A stretch of 62,425 bases of DNA from DATJSN01 sp035504095 (GTDB lineage Bacteria; Planctomycetota; Phycisphaerae; WQYP01), in NCBI GenBank assembly GCA_035504095.1, contig DATJSN010000077.1, positions 1 through 62,425 on the forward strand. The letters run 5' to 3'. Shown one piece after another: positions 33,509 to 42,200 of this stretch. Each line of letters begins with the position of its first letter. Position 1 is the stretch's first letter. A program made the translations under genes and the position numbers. The notes beneath the pieces are model-generated. The model was not told the DNA's origin. It did no database searches and was given only the letters and a program-made list of their open reading frames with translations.

Positions 33509-35236
33509 TTATCCGGTGGATTCCGGGGCCTTCTCTTCGGCGGTTTCGATATACACTTCATCCATCGGCTGACCGTCGACATGGCGGCGCAGAAGCAGAT
33601 AAATAATGGTGCTGCTGGAAAAGAAGTAGGCGATCATATAAGCGCCCAGCAGACTCACCACGAGAAAAAGCCAGAAATAAAGAGCCATCGCGCCGATGGA
33701 TTCAGACCAGTTCATCGCCCACCAGTTAATCGGCCCGACCAACTGATCGAACGTTGGAGCAGCCCAAAGCGTATCCAGTTTGCCTGATCCGGAATACCTG
33801 CCATTGACTATTCCGAAGAAATTCATGCCCCATCCCAGGAATAAATGCGTCATTGCCAGCATGACGTACAGGGCAAAAGACAAAAACAGCCAGGTCAGCA
33901 TGCCGTAAACCAGGGCGACGATTCCATAAAGCAGCAATCGCCATGGACGGGCATAAACGTAACTGAAACTTCGACTAATAGCGTCGAACGAATCGGAACC
34001 TTCAACGGCAACCGACGGATAGATAAGTGAAAATCCCCCGATGGCGCCCAGCACCATAAGCATGATGATCGCGCCGCCGACCAGAAAGATGATAAATCCG
34101 ACACCAACAAAAATTTCTCCAATAAAAGGCACGGCGCCCGCAAGACCCAGCACCATAAGAAACAAGCCTGTGCCCAGAATGGTCAGGAACGGCAATAGCG
34201 GAGCTTTGATAAATGTGCCAAACCAGCGTAAGGCGAAACGAAACGTTGAAATAATGTTGGTATCCTTATCCGCTATACGCAACGCAACATGGCGGCAAAC
34301 GACTGCGCCGGTAATTGCAATGCAGGCAATTGTCATCAGCAGGAACAGGACCACACTCAATAAATACACACAACGGCGAAAAAAAACATGCACGGATGAA
34401 TCCGCGGGAAAACGAAGCATGGGCGGGGCGCCGGTAAGCAGCCATGTCGGCGCTGTAATAAACATGTTGGCCAGGCAACCGGTGATGGAACTGGATCGCC
34501 AGACTTCATCACTGTTTTCCGGCAGAAGATTCAATGAAATGCTGCGCGGCGATTCGGCGTCGCTATCCAAATCAGAATTACTAACCGGTTTTGACTGTAC
34601 TAAGGAGAATGTATCGTCAACAAGGGCATGGAATTGATCAAGTTCATAATGCAGGCCGGCGTCAAAGACTCCGCTGCCCACAGTGCTGCGCAGCTCCTGC
34701 ATATCGTCGAGCAGTTGATCGGCCTGCTGGCGACGGAAATCAAGCAAATCGCTATTGCTGACCTGGCCGGAGTGATAGTTGAATTCTTCGGCGGCGATAG
34801 CCTGATGAAATTTATCCTCATAAGCCTGCCTTAGCACATTGTAAGACGTTTCCGGTGACTGGCTCCAGGCGTTAAGCACGTCCGCTGAAGTATTCGGACA
34901 ATTGACCATCAGTAACTGATAAAGCGATGATTGCCGGTTAATTTTGTCGTCAAATACAATCTGCTGATAATTGCCGGGAATGGGTGAATGAAATTCATCG
35001 ATTTCTCCCGGAAGAACCTGCTCTCCCCAGAATAAATCCAGTGTGCGGCCACTGGTGTAAATCACAAGTATGGCCAGTAAAGCCGTGATAAGGCATGGTG
35101 GTTCAATAGAGAGCCGGAAGGCCCGGAAAATACGTGAAAAGTCAAAAATCGATCGGAAATCAACACGACGCAACACAAAATAGTCCGGCGGAGGGCCACC
35201 ATTTGTGTTGCCGGGCGTATTTTCTGGATTGTTCAT
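33509..35236 (-). CDS. Large multi-pass membrane protein, unknown
   Basis: 575 residues. GGAG lies about 6 bases before the ATG. A membrane segment near residues 50-65 is followed by a roughly 230-residue extracytoplasmic region (helical, acidic) and then five to six membrane segments (for example LSVVLFLLMTIACIAITGAV, FIIFLVGGAIIMLMVLGAIG, LYGIVALVYGMLTWLFL). The C-terminus is a short acidic tail. SEGSDSFDAISRSFSYVYARPW-like text (here VEGSDSFDAISRSFSYVYAR) is the motif often seen in planctomycete membrane proteins of unknown role. It lies between nadK and the peptidase gene on one strand. Confidence 0.72.
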   Translation of the reverse strand: MNNPENTPGNTNGGPPPDYFVLRRVDFRSIFDFSRIFRAFRLSIEPPCLITALLAILVIYTSGRTLDLFWGEQVLPGEIDEFHSPIPGNYQQIVFDDKINRQSSLYQLLMVNCPNTSADVLNAWSQSPETSYNVLRQAYEDKFHQAIAAEEFNYHSGQVSNSDLLDFRRQQADQLLDDMQELRSTVGSGVFDAGLHYELDQFHALVDDTFSLVQSKPVSNSDLDSDAESPRSISLNLLPENSDEVWRSSSITGCLANMFITAPTWLLTGAPPMLRFPADSSVHVFFRRCVYLLSVVLFLLMTIACIAITGAVVCRHVALRIADKDTNIISTFRFALRWFGTFIKAPLLPFLTILGTGLFLMVLGLAGAVPFIGEIFVGVGFIIFLVGGAIIMLMVLGAIGGFSLIYPSVAVEGSDSFDAISRSFSYVYARPWRLLLYGIVALVYGMLTWLFLSFALYVMLAMTHLFLGWGMNFFGIVNGRYSGSGKLDTLWAAPTFDQLVGPINWWAMNWSESIGAMALYFWLFLVVSLLGAYMIAYFFSSSTIIYLLLRRHVDGQPMDEVYIETAEEKAPESTG

Positions 35237-35280
35237 GGCGTCTCCTCAATTGGATTTTCAACAAGACGTATGCCGGGTCC

Positions 35281-36159
35281 TCATGCATGCGGACTTTGCG
35301 CCCAATGCAGCTTGTTGGCCAGCATCTGCCAGTGCGTCAGAGAGGGATTTTCCACCAGACGCAGCGGCTGAACAGTGCGACGAACTGATAAATATTGACC
35401 ATCCAACAGAGGCTGAGCTACTTGTCCGTCAAACATCACCATAGTTCCGGGATTGACCCGATGGCCAATGACTACAATGTGAGCGTCCCCAGGCATGACC
35501 ACCGGACGAAATGAAAGTGAGTAGGCGCAGATCGGCGTAATAACCAAGGCGTTAAGTTCCGGAGAAATCAATGGTCCGCCGGCGGAAAGATTGTATCCTG
35601 TAGATCCCGAGGAAGTTGAAACGATGATGCCATCGCTGCGGAACGTGGTGGTCTTTTCGCCGTTAATCCGCACTGTAAGCTCCACCAGTCGAAAGGGCAT
35701 TCCGGCGTTTAAAACCACGTCATTTAGTGCCGCGCATTCAAAAACCTTGTGATCTTTTTCGGGGTTATATACCGGCTCTTTGGTGGAATTAGCCTCATGA
35801 ATCGCTCCGTGGAGCATCAGGCGATGGGTGACAGGCGCCTTACCGGAAAGAATTAGTGGCAGATGCTCAATGAATTGATCCACGGAAAAAGCAGCCAGAT
35901 ACCCGAGTTTGCCGAAGTTAATGCCCAGAACAGACGCCGGAAGATTTACCAGATGGCGGGCAGCTTCGAGAATAGTTCCATCACCGCCGAGGATTACTAT
36001 CAGATCGGGTTTGAATTTATCCAATGAAGGGCGTGAAAAACAGTCTTCAACGCAGATTTCATGCTCTTTGGGATAGTCCGCTTTAATGCGCGCGGCGAGA
36101 TCGCGACCAGCGGCAACGGCGTCGGGTTTACTCTTATTGGCCAGAAAAACGATTCGCAT
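35281..36159 (-). CDS. nadK: NAD kinase
   Basis: About 292 residues from the ATG at 36159; the frame opens earlier but the family starts at MRIVFLANK. VILGGDGTILEAAR carries the G-G-D-G-T phosphate-binding motif, VLGINFGKLGYLA follows, and FRSDGIIVSTSSGSTGYNLS with AGGPLISPELNALVI form the C-terminal NAD-binding domain. It phosphorylates NAD+ to NADP+. It is first of five genes on the minus strand with gaps of 44, 30, -4 and 58 bases. Confidence 0.93.
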   Translation of the reverse strand: MRIVFLANKSKPDAVAAGRDLAARIKADYPKEHEICVEDCFSRPSLDKFKPDLIVILGGDGTILEAARHLVNLPASVLGINFGKLGYLAAFSVDQFIEHLPLILSGKAPVTHRLMLHGAIHEANSTKEPVYNPEKDHKVFECAALNDVVLNAGMPFRLVELTVRINGEKTTTFRSDGIIVSTSSGSTGYNLSAGGPLISPELNALVITPICAYSLSFRPVVMPGDAHIVVIGHRVNPGTMVMFDGQVAQPLLDGQYLSVRRTVQPLRLVENPSLTHWQMLANKLHWAQSPHA

Positions 36160-36302
36160 AATAAGCAAGATACCGGGGGAACAGAGGCTTCGCCACCGGT
36201 TGAGCGAACAACGTAGCAACGTAGAAAAATGTTAAAATAGAACATGTTTAGACAAATTCATTCTTCGGCGGCGTCTTATAGATAAAGGCTTCTGGGAGGC
36301 TT

Positions 36303-36818
36303 ATGACTTCGGATTTGTCCGGAGATTGCCGGGAGAACTGGAACCTGTGGCTGCGCAAGCACCTGCCGGCCATGGTGTTGTTCGCCCGGCAATGGGCTGC
36401 TGGTCGCCCGGACGCCGAGGATGCGGTGCAGATGGCGTTTGCCGAATTCTGGCCCCAGCGCGACAAAGTGGATGATGCACTGGCGTTTGTTTATTCGCGC
36501 ACCCGCCGACGGGCGATCGACTTATCGCGGCGCCAGGCGCGGAGAAGTAAATATGAAAGGACGCCTATGCTGCAAGCTATTGAAACAAATCAGACAAGCG
36601 AATTGGAGAATGCTCAACGCACCGCAATGATCGAAAAAGTCTTGCAGAAACTTCCAGAGGCGCAGCGCGAAGTGATCGTACTGAAAATCTGGGGCGGCCT
36701 GAGTTTCTCGCAGATCGCCGAGACCTTGGAGATATCGGCGAATACCGCGGCTTCACGCTATCGATGCGGGCTGGCTCGGTTGCAGGAATCACTGGCCCAG
36801 GAGGTTAAAAATGAATGA
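36303..36818 (+). CDS. ECF-type RNA polymerase sigma factor
   Basis: 171 residues. DAEDAVQMAFAEFWPQ (about 38-53) is region 2.2-like and FVYSRTRRRAIDLSRRQ is region 2.4-like. LPEAQREVIVLKIWGGLSFS (about 117-136) with QIAETLEISANTAASRYRCG is region 4, which binds the -35 element. There is no region 3, as in ECF sigmas. GGGAGG precedes the ATG. The stop region overlaps the next gene by 8 bases, so a cognate anti-sigma is expected there. Confidence 0.88.
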   Translation: MTSDLSGDCRENWNLWLRKHLPAMVLFARQWAAGRPDAEDAVQMAFAEFWPQRDKVDDALAFVYSRTRRRAIDLSRRQARRSKYERTPMLQAIETNQTSELENAQRTAMIEKVLQKLPEAQREVIVLKIWGGLSFSQIAETLEISANTAASRYRCGLARLQESLAQEVKNE

Positions 36819-37170
36819 CGAATTCAATGAAATCGAAAAGGAACTCGCGCGATATCGTCCGGCGGACTTTTCTGATGACTTGATGCGGCGCACACAAGCC
36901 CAAATGCATCGTCCGTCAGTGCGGCGATGGACTTTGAAGGATCGTATTTTCGCCGCGACTGTAGCAGCGGGAATATTGGCAACCTGCATCAATGTCGGAT
37001 TGCTGGCGTCGAGTTTCTGGGGCGGGGTTTCAGAACCTGACGATCAATCCATGGTATCTGCGGTTCAAACGTCGCATAGCTTTGCACCTATGGAATTGGC
37101 GTGGTTGCAGCGACAATCTTTCTTAAATGAGTCTGGCGGCGATGAACCCGCTCAGTTTCTGGAGCACTGA
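36811..37170 (+). CDS. Membrane-anchored anti-sigma-like protein
   Basis: 119 residues. A short cytoplasmic N-terminus (FNEIEKELARYRPADFSDDL) is followed by a membrane segment at about 48-68 (FAATVAAGILATCINVGLLA) and a small outside tail. It begins within the last codons of the sigma gene and is two bases before the next gene, so the three are one operon. Position and topology fit an anti-sigma factor that holds the ECF sigma at the membrane. The Cys/His zinc anti-sigma motif is absent, so it is not a ZAS-domain protein. Confidence 0.65.
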   Translation: MNDEFNEIEKELARYRPADFSDDLMRRTQAQMHRPSVRRWTLKDRIFAATVAAGILATCINVGLLASSFWGGVSEPDDQSMVSAVQTSHSFAPMELAWLQRQSFLNESGGDEPAQFLEH

Positions 37171-37172
37171 AA

Positions 37173-38813
37173 ATGGGTGAACAAGAAAAAAAACCGGCGG
37201 ATAAAAAGCCGGCTAGTTTTTGGCGGCGAAGTTTTCCGACATTCCGATATATTCTGTATCCTCCAACCGAATATATTCTGTATCTTCTAACCAGGCGCTG
37301 GTTTATTTATTGCATTTGCGTTTTCATGATTCTTGTCTGTTTTGACCTGACTCTGGCATGGTGGTGGCGTCATATACCGGTTTCTTACCAGACGACGCGT
37401 ATACTTGGCCCGCTTAATCCCGATGGCACAGTGGATTACCTGGCGGCTCTGAATGCCAAATATAGTAAAGGCGTTACACCCGACAATAACGCCGTCGTGG
37501 ATATTTGGCAGGCAGTGGGAACCAAGCACTTTCCATATGCAATATTAAACGAGAGCTTTCCAAAATCCATACTGCAAAGATATTTTCAATTACTGGGTGT
37601 CCAAATAATTCCGGAGCCATCAAAACCATTTGAATCTTTTTATAATGATTATATTCAAACCAACCCCTCAAATAATATTTATCCGGATTACGATTCGATT
37701 GATAAACGCGTTACATCGGCGCCTTTTACGGATGAAGAATTTCCGAATGTGGCGGCGTGGGTAAAAGCGCAACATGCGGCTCGAGAGTTGTATCTGACGG
37801 CTGCGGAAAAATCCTATTGGTATGAACCCTTGTTCATCAGCAGCGAACCGTCATTCCCAGTCATATCATGTCTATTACCATCGATTAATCCTCTGAGAAT
37901 GCTGACGAATCTGATGCAGATTGACTCCATGGAACGCCTGGGCCGGGGAGACGTTTCCGGTGCCTGGGCCGATGCGTTGGCCATACACCGCATGGCGCGA
38001 CTGGAGATGAAAACGCCAGTGAGCTTTCTGGGTTGTGCAATGATCGCTATATCTCTGGAAGCAGATGCCGGCTCAATTGATCAGCAGATTGTCGCCAATG
38101 GTCGTCTGAGAGCCGATGAGGTAGGAGATATGCTTCAGGATTTACAAAGTTTGCAGGAATTTTTGAAATATTCAGAATTATTTAATGGTGAACGATATAC
38201 CCTGCTCGATTTTTTGCAGGGTACGGCGCGCGGGCCGCAACTGAGTGGTGAATATGGAATCATCGAAGTAGATGAACCGACAAAGCTAATCTTAGATCTT
38301 ATACCGATACACTATGCAGTTGTGATGTCAGATGTAAATCAATATGTCGATGATGTTAACAAGGCTTTTGCATCTGATACCTATCTTCAGGCCAAAGCGT
38401 CATTGGACGCACTGAATCCTGCAGCCATGGTCCACGGAGGTTTGTTACACCCTTTGATCAAAGGATGGTTTGTATCGTTTCAGCCATCTTATTCGCCATT
38501 CCTGGAACGGTATTTTGAGAGTCTTGCCATCCTGCCGCTTACACAGACTGAATTCGCGTTAGCCGCATGGCATGCCGATCATGGCGGTTATCCTGCAGCA
38601 CTGGCGGAATTGGTTCCACAATATCTTACCCGTGTGCCCATTGATCCATTTGACGGCCAACCGCTGCGTTATGAACAAACTAATGGCGGCTATAAGCTCT
38701 CAAGCATTGGCTATACACAGACCAATCCGAACCCGAATATTGATTTCGAAAATCTTGAATTCACTTTGCATCGCGATCTTGAATTCACCATGCCGCCGGC
38801 ACAGCAAAACTGA
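37173..38813 (+). CDS. Large membrane-anchored protein of the sigma operon
   Basis: 546 residues. A membrane segment at about 44-66 (FIYCICVFMILVCFDLTLAW) leaves about 480 residues outside. The C-terminal block (AAWHADHGGYPAALAELVPQ, then PIDPFDGQPLRY) is the module that ends many planctomycete exported proteins and some pseudopilin-like proteins. The stretch before the anchor contains a tandem 24-base repeat (37247-37294) encoding YILYPPTE-YILYLLTR. It probably is the envelope target or sensor of the sigma/anti-sigma pair; that is inferred from gene order. No known catalytic motif. Confidence 0.65.
   Translation: MGEQEKKPADKKPASFWRRSFPTFRYILYPPTEYILYLLTRRWFIYCICVFMILVCFDLTLAWWWRHIPVSYQTTRILGPLNPDGTVDYLAALNAKYSKGVTPDNNAVVDIWQAVGTKHFPYAILNESFPKSILQRYFQLLGVQIIPEPSKPFESFYNDYIQTNPSNNIYPDYDSIDKRVTSAPFTDEEFPNVAAWVKAQHAARELYLTAAEKSYWYEPLFISSEPSFPVISCLLPSINPLRMLTNLMQIDSMERLGRGDVSGAWADALAIHRMARLEMKTPVSFLGCAMIAISLEADAGSIDQQIVANGRLRADEVGDMLQDLQSLQEFLKYSELFNGERYTLLDFLQGTARGPQLSGEYGIIEVDEPTKLILDLIPIHYAVVMSDVNQYVDDVNKAFASDTYLQAKASLDALNPAAMVHGGLLHPLIKGWFVSFQPSYSPFLERYFESLAILPLTQTEFALAAWHADHGGYPAALAELVPQYLTRVPIDPFDGQPLRYEQTNGGYKLSSIGYTQTNPNPNIDFENLEFTLHRDLEFTMPPAQQN
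37247..37294 (+). repeat. Tandem 24-base repeat inside a coding gene
   Basis: Two adjacent copies (37247-37270 and 37271-37294) sharing ATATATTCTGTATC, separated by no spacer and differing at a few bases. The unit length is a multiple of three, so it adds eight residues. Confidence 0.8.
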
Positions 38814-38916
38814 TTCACATTTCGGTGCTATTATTAGCTAAACAACAGGCTTGCCGCTATTTGGTTCCTCCCACGTCGGCGTGTAGAATGTTGGGTTTGA
38901 AAGAAGGATTTAATTG

Positions 38917-39516
38917 ATGATTCTGGATCAGGAAAAAGTTGAACGTTTTCGCAATATGACCTTGGCCGATCCGGAAAACGAACTGGGATTTTTATCCCTC
39001 GGACGGGCTTTGGTTGATGGCAAGCAGTTTCAACAGGCGATTGCCCCGTTAATGCAGGCTTTGCGTTTAAATGCGGGTCTTTCAATAGGTTACGCGCTAT
39101 TGGCCGAAGCCCAGCGCCAAGTCGGCGACAGCGAAGGGGCCATAAATACCCTCACTCGAGGTTACAAGGTGGCCCAGGATCGCGGCGATTTGATGCCGCG
39201 CAACCAAATGGCTGACATGCTCAAGGAACTCGGCGCGCCGCTGCCGGAAGAAAAAGCCGTTGAGCTTACGCCCGAACTCGCCGCCGCCGGACATATCCAA
39301 TGCCGCCGCTGCGGGCGCGTGGCGCCGAAAATGAAGGAGCGCCCCTTTTCCGGCGTTTTTGGGGAACAAATCTGGCAAAGTATATGCAACCCATGTTTTC
39401 AGTTATGGATTCGCCAGGGAACAAAAGTGATCAACGAATTACGCCTGAATCTGACTGAAAAGTCGGCCCAGGATGTATATGATGAACACATGAAAGATTT
39501 TCTGAATCTTAAGTGA
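38917..39516 (+). CDS. TPR protein fused to a YggX-like Fe(II)-trafficking domain
   Basis: About 199 residues. The first 100 are TPR-like (GFLSLGRALVDGKQFQQAIA, YALLAEAQRQVGDSEGAINT). After a CRRCG motif, FGEQIWQSICNPCFQLWIRQ and GTKVINELRLNLTEKSAQDV follow the order of the whole YggX fold (G-x-x-I-Y ... W...Q-T-x-L-I-N-E-x-x-L). YggX proteins protect iron-sulfur clusters. The ATG at 38917 has AAGGA about 9 bases upstream; a TTG three bases earlier is possible but weaker. greA follows after about 70 bases. Confidence 0.75.
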   Translation: MILDQEKVERFRNMTLADPENELGFLSLGRALVDGKQFQQAIAPLMQALRLNAGLSIGYALLAEAQRQVGDSEGAINTLTRGYKVAQDRGDLMPRNQMADMLKELGAPLPEEKAVELTPELAAAGHIQCRRCGRVAPKMKERPFSGVFGEQIWQSICNPCFQLWIRQGTKVINELRLNLTEKSAQDVYDEHMKDFLNLK

Positions 39517-39585
39517 ATTGTATCAGTTAGCGGGTAATAACCGGCCGGCGCTGAATCGGCTGGGTTGGAATTCAGAGAGGCCATA

Positions 39586-40065
39586 ATGGAAATGCAACTG
39601 CTCACCAAAGAGGAAAAGCACAAACTTCAGGAACAACTCAAGGCGATGATCGACCAGAGGCCGCACATCGCCACGCGTATCGCTGAAGCGCGGGAAAAGG
39701 GAGATTTAAGGGAAAACGCGGACTACCATGCGGCCCGGGAAGAACTGGCCATGCTCGAGGCGCGAATCAAGGACCTGGAAAATCGCCTGAAGTCCGCCTC
39801 GGTGGTGGATCCGAATGACATCCCTGACGGCATGGTTTTTCTGGGCAGCACGGTGAAAGTTCGCGACTCAAAAACCGGCGATACAGAAATGTTCCGGCTG
39901 GTCGGCGAAATCAATAAAAGTTCTTTTGATCAGGATTCAGAGATCATGGAAGTATCCGCGAAGAGCCCCCTGGGCGAGGCGCTCATGCGCGCCCGCGTCG
40001 GTCAGACGGTGCGTGTCAGTGTACCGCGCGGAGAGATTCATTATGAGGTGCTGGAGGTTAGCTGA
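39586..40065 (+). CDS. greA: Transcription elongation factor GreA
   Basis: About 159 residues from the ATG at 39586 (an earlier Met at 39565 adds seven atypical residues). AREKGDLRENADYHAAREE is the coiled-coil tip motif whose two acidic residues induce transcript cleavage by RNA polymerase. The C-terminal FKBP-like domain ends VRVSVPRGEIHYEVLEV. Rescues backtracked RNA polymerase. All family-critical residues are present. Confidence 0.95.
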   Translation: MEMQLLTKEEKHKLQEQLKAMIDQRPHIATRIAEAREKGDLRENADYHAAREELAMLEARIKDLENRLKSASVVDPNDIPDGMVFLGSTVKVRDSKTGDTEMFRLVGEINKSSFDQDSEIMEVSAKSPLGEALMRARVGQTVRVSVPRGEIHYEVLEVS

Positions 40066-40097
40066 GAAACCCAGGTTAGAATTCTAAAGATACTTTT

Positions 40098-41171
40098 ATG
40101 TCAGCCAATGCCAACATAATGCTTTCATGGGTTATGCAACGTCCCACCGACGCCGGCGACGGTTGGAAGTTTGATGACTTAAACTTCCATGACGACGAAG
40201 ATAGTCTTCCAGATAATGACACGGAGGAGCTCTCTTCACTGACCGCGGGTAATTACGTTACCGGTGCTGAAGCAGAGCAGCTTGCCAAAGTCAGCGATAC
40301 ACGCAGAATTATTGTCGTCAATAATCAACCGAAGGGCATTTCTTACGCCGTTCTGGCGGACATATTACTGGCGCTGATGATCGAACTAGGGTTGCTTGGA
40401 GGATTTTATTTTTTAAGCCATTGGGTTTTTACAGGACAAGGTGGCGGCGGCGGAAATGCGGTAGGTTCTTCTAATAATGCCGCCATCGGAGGGATCCTTA
40501 TTGGTGATGATGCTGCTCTGCCGCTTACCGCCGATTTGCCGCAGCAAAAGACGCCTCCCTTGCCGCAATTGCCCAATCGTCCCTTATGGCAGCCGTCGGT
40601 TTCACCCACTGAGATTCTCAACACTCAGAATCCTGATAACAGCCAACAAGTCATCATCGGCGTGAAATCAAATCAGGATCCCTGGAGGGCGCCTACGCCA
40701 CAGCCGTCTACCAAACAGACTGTAACTGTGGCCGAAAACTCACAAGTTCCGGCCAGAACCAGCCGCAATGTCATGCCCAGCCGTGACGCCGATCCAGATG
40801 CAGGTTTTGGCGATCCCTATTCCTTTTCTAAAACCGCCGGGCCGGGTGGTGTGGGTGGCAGCGATGATGCGGGCCGGGGGCCATCTGATGCGAATAACCC
40901 TGTTCCTGATGAGCTATACAGCCCCGGACCTCCCGCATTGCCTCCACTTTATGATGACGTAAGCGTTTCTACGGTTTTACAGTTTACTGTGCTTTCCGAC
41001 GGTCATGTTGATCCCAATAGCGTCAGTGTCATTGAGTCCAGCGGTCATTCCGATGTGGATGAGGCATACGAAAATTACGTCAAACAAATCATCTTTCGTC
41101 CGGCGATTCTCAATGGCAAACCTGTCTCTCAGACATATCAATTGTCGCTGAGCAATGATTTGTCAAATTAA
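40098..41171 (+). CDS. TonB-like protein
   Basis: 357 residues. A cytoplasmic N-terminus of about 80 residues precedes a membrane segment (ISYAVLADILLALMIELGLL, about 95-115), a Pro/Gly/Asn/Gln-rich spacer and a C-terminal TonB-like fold: LQFTVLSDGHVDPNSVSVIE ... DVDEAYENYVKQIIFRPA. TonB couples the inner-membrane proton motive force to outer-membrane transport. The long cytoplasmic head is unlike E. coli TonB. No exbB/exbD or TonB-dependent receptor gene is nearby. Confidence 0.72.
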   Translation: MSANANIMLSWVMQRPTDAGDGWKFDDLNFHDDEDSLPDNDTEELSSLTAGNYVTGAEAEQLAKVSDTRRIIVVNNQPKGISYAVLADILLALMIELGLLGGFYFLSHWVFTGQGGGGGNAVGSSNNAAIGGILIGDDAALPLTADLPQQKTPPLPQLPNRPLWQPSVSPTEILNTQNPDNSQQVIIGVKSNQDPWRAPTPQPSTKQTVTVAENSQVPARTSRNVMPSRDADPDAGFGDPYSFSKTAGPGGVGGSDDAGRGPSDANNPVPDELYSPGPPALPPLYDDVSVSTVLQFTVLSDGHVDPNSVSVIESSGHSDVDEAYENYVKQIIFRPAILNGKPVSQTYQLSLSNDLSN

Positions 41172-41198
41172 AATTCTCTAAGAAATTAGCTACATTCG

Positions 41199-42143
41199 AT
41201 GAATAAAAACCAGCCGCAATTCGATGTCCGGCGTACCATGAAAAGTCGGCCTTTTGAACGGATAATCCTGCAAAACCATACTTTGGGAGAAATATTTAAA
41301 TTTGCCGCCTTGTTTGGGGCGTATGCTTTCATCTGGCCGCGTTTTGTAGCGCCCTATCGTTGGCGCCTTGTGCAATATGAAATGCGCATGAAAAACATGG
41401 GCGCTGGATTTGATGGCTATCGATTGTTGCAACTGGCGGATTTACATACCGGAGCAGTTCGGCAAAGTTATCTTAAGGATGTTGTCCGAAAAACCATTGC
41501 CGAAAAGCCGGACTTGATTGTTTTGACAGGTGATTTAATTGATTATCAGCCGGCAGCTTTGGAGAAACTGGAGGAATTGCTCCAAATGCTCCACGCACCT
41601 GACGGTGTGGTCGCCATTTTTGGCAATCACGATTATCACGAATATTCCTGGCGGCATGTGGGACCACGATCCCGACACCGCAGTATTCATAAGCGTTTGC
41701 GTGCCTTGCTGGCGCGTTGCGGCATCAAGCTTCTATGTAATCAGAGTCTTACCCTCCAACGCGGAAACTCTCAGCTTCGAATCGTGGGAATCGATGAACT
41801 CTGGGCCGGGCTTGCTGATCCCCAAGCGGCTTTTGACGGGGTCGTTGCGGATGAGCCATGTATTTGTCTGCAACATAATCCGGATGGTGCCATGCTGTTT
41901 CGTAATTTTCCATGGCAATGGATGCTTTGTGGGCACACGCATGGCGGCCAGGTCGATCTGCCGGTTTTGGGGTCAATGTTTGTGCCGATGGAAAATCGCC
42001 GATTTCTGCGGGGGTTGTTTGAATTTTCCGATAATGGCGCGGTAAGCAAGCGAATGTATGTGAGCACCGGAGTGGGTCATGCGACGCCGGTGCGTTTACG
42101 CGTTGCGCCTGAGGCGGTGCTTTTTACGCTCCGCCGTCAATAG
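41199..42143 (+). CDS. Membrane-anchored metallophosphoesterase, YaeI-like
   Basis: 314 residues. LLQLADLHTGA (about 75-85), VLTGDLIDY, AIFGNHDYHE and MLCGHTHGGQVDLP (about 248) are the calcineurin-like metal-binding blocks. The first 60 residues are basic with a hydrophobic stretch (IFKFAALFGAYAFIW), a probable membrane attachment. The family (YaeI/YkuE) acts on phosphodiesters, including lipid-A- or UDP-sugar-related substrates in relatives. The gene is between the TonB-like protein and an acyl-CoA dehydrogenase-like gene. Confidence 0.82.
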   Translation: MNKNQPQFDVRRTMKSRPFERIILQNHTLGEIFKFAALFGAYAFIWPRFVAPYRWRLVQYEMRMKNMGAGFDGYRLLQLADLHTGAVRQSYLKDVVRKTIAEKPDLIVLTGDLIDYQPAALEKLEELLQMLHAPDGVVAIFGNHDYHEYSWRHVGPRSRHRSIHKRLRALLARCGIKLLCNQSLTLQRGNSQLRIVGIDELWAGLADPQAAFDGVVADEPCICLQHNPDGAMLFRNFPWQWMLCGHTHGGQVDLPVLGSMFVPMENRRFLRGLFEFSDNGAVSKRMYVSTGVGHATPVRLRVAPEAVLFTLRRQ

Positions 42144-42200
42144 TACCGTGAACGAATCATGAAGTATCCAAATTGTTCTATAAATGCCTAGAATATCGCT

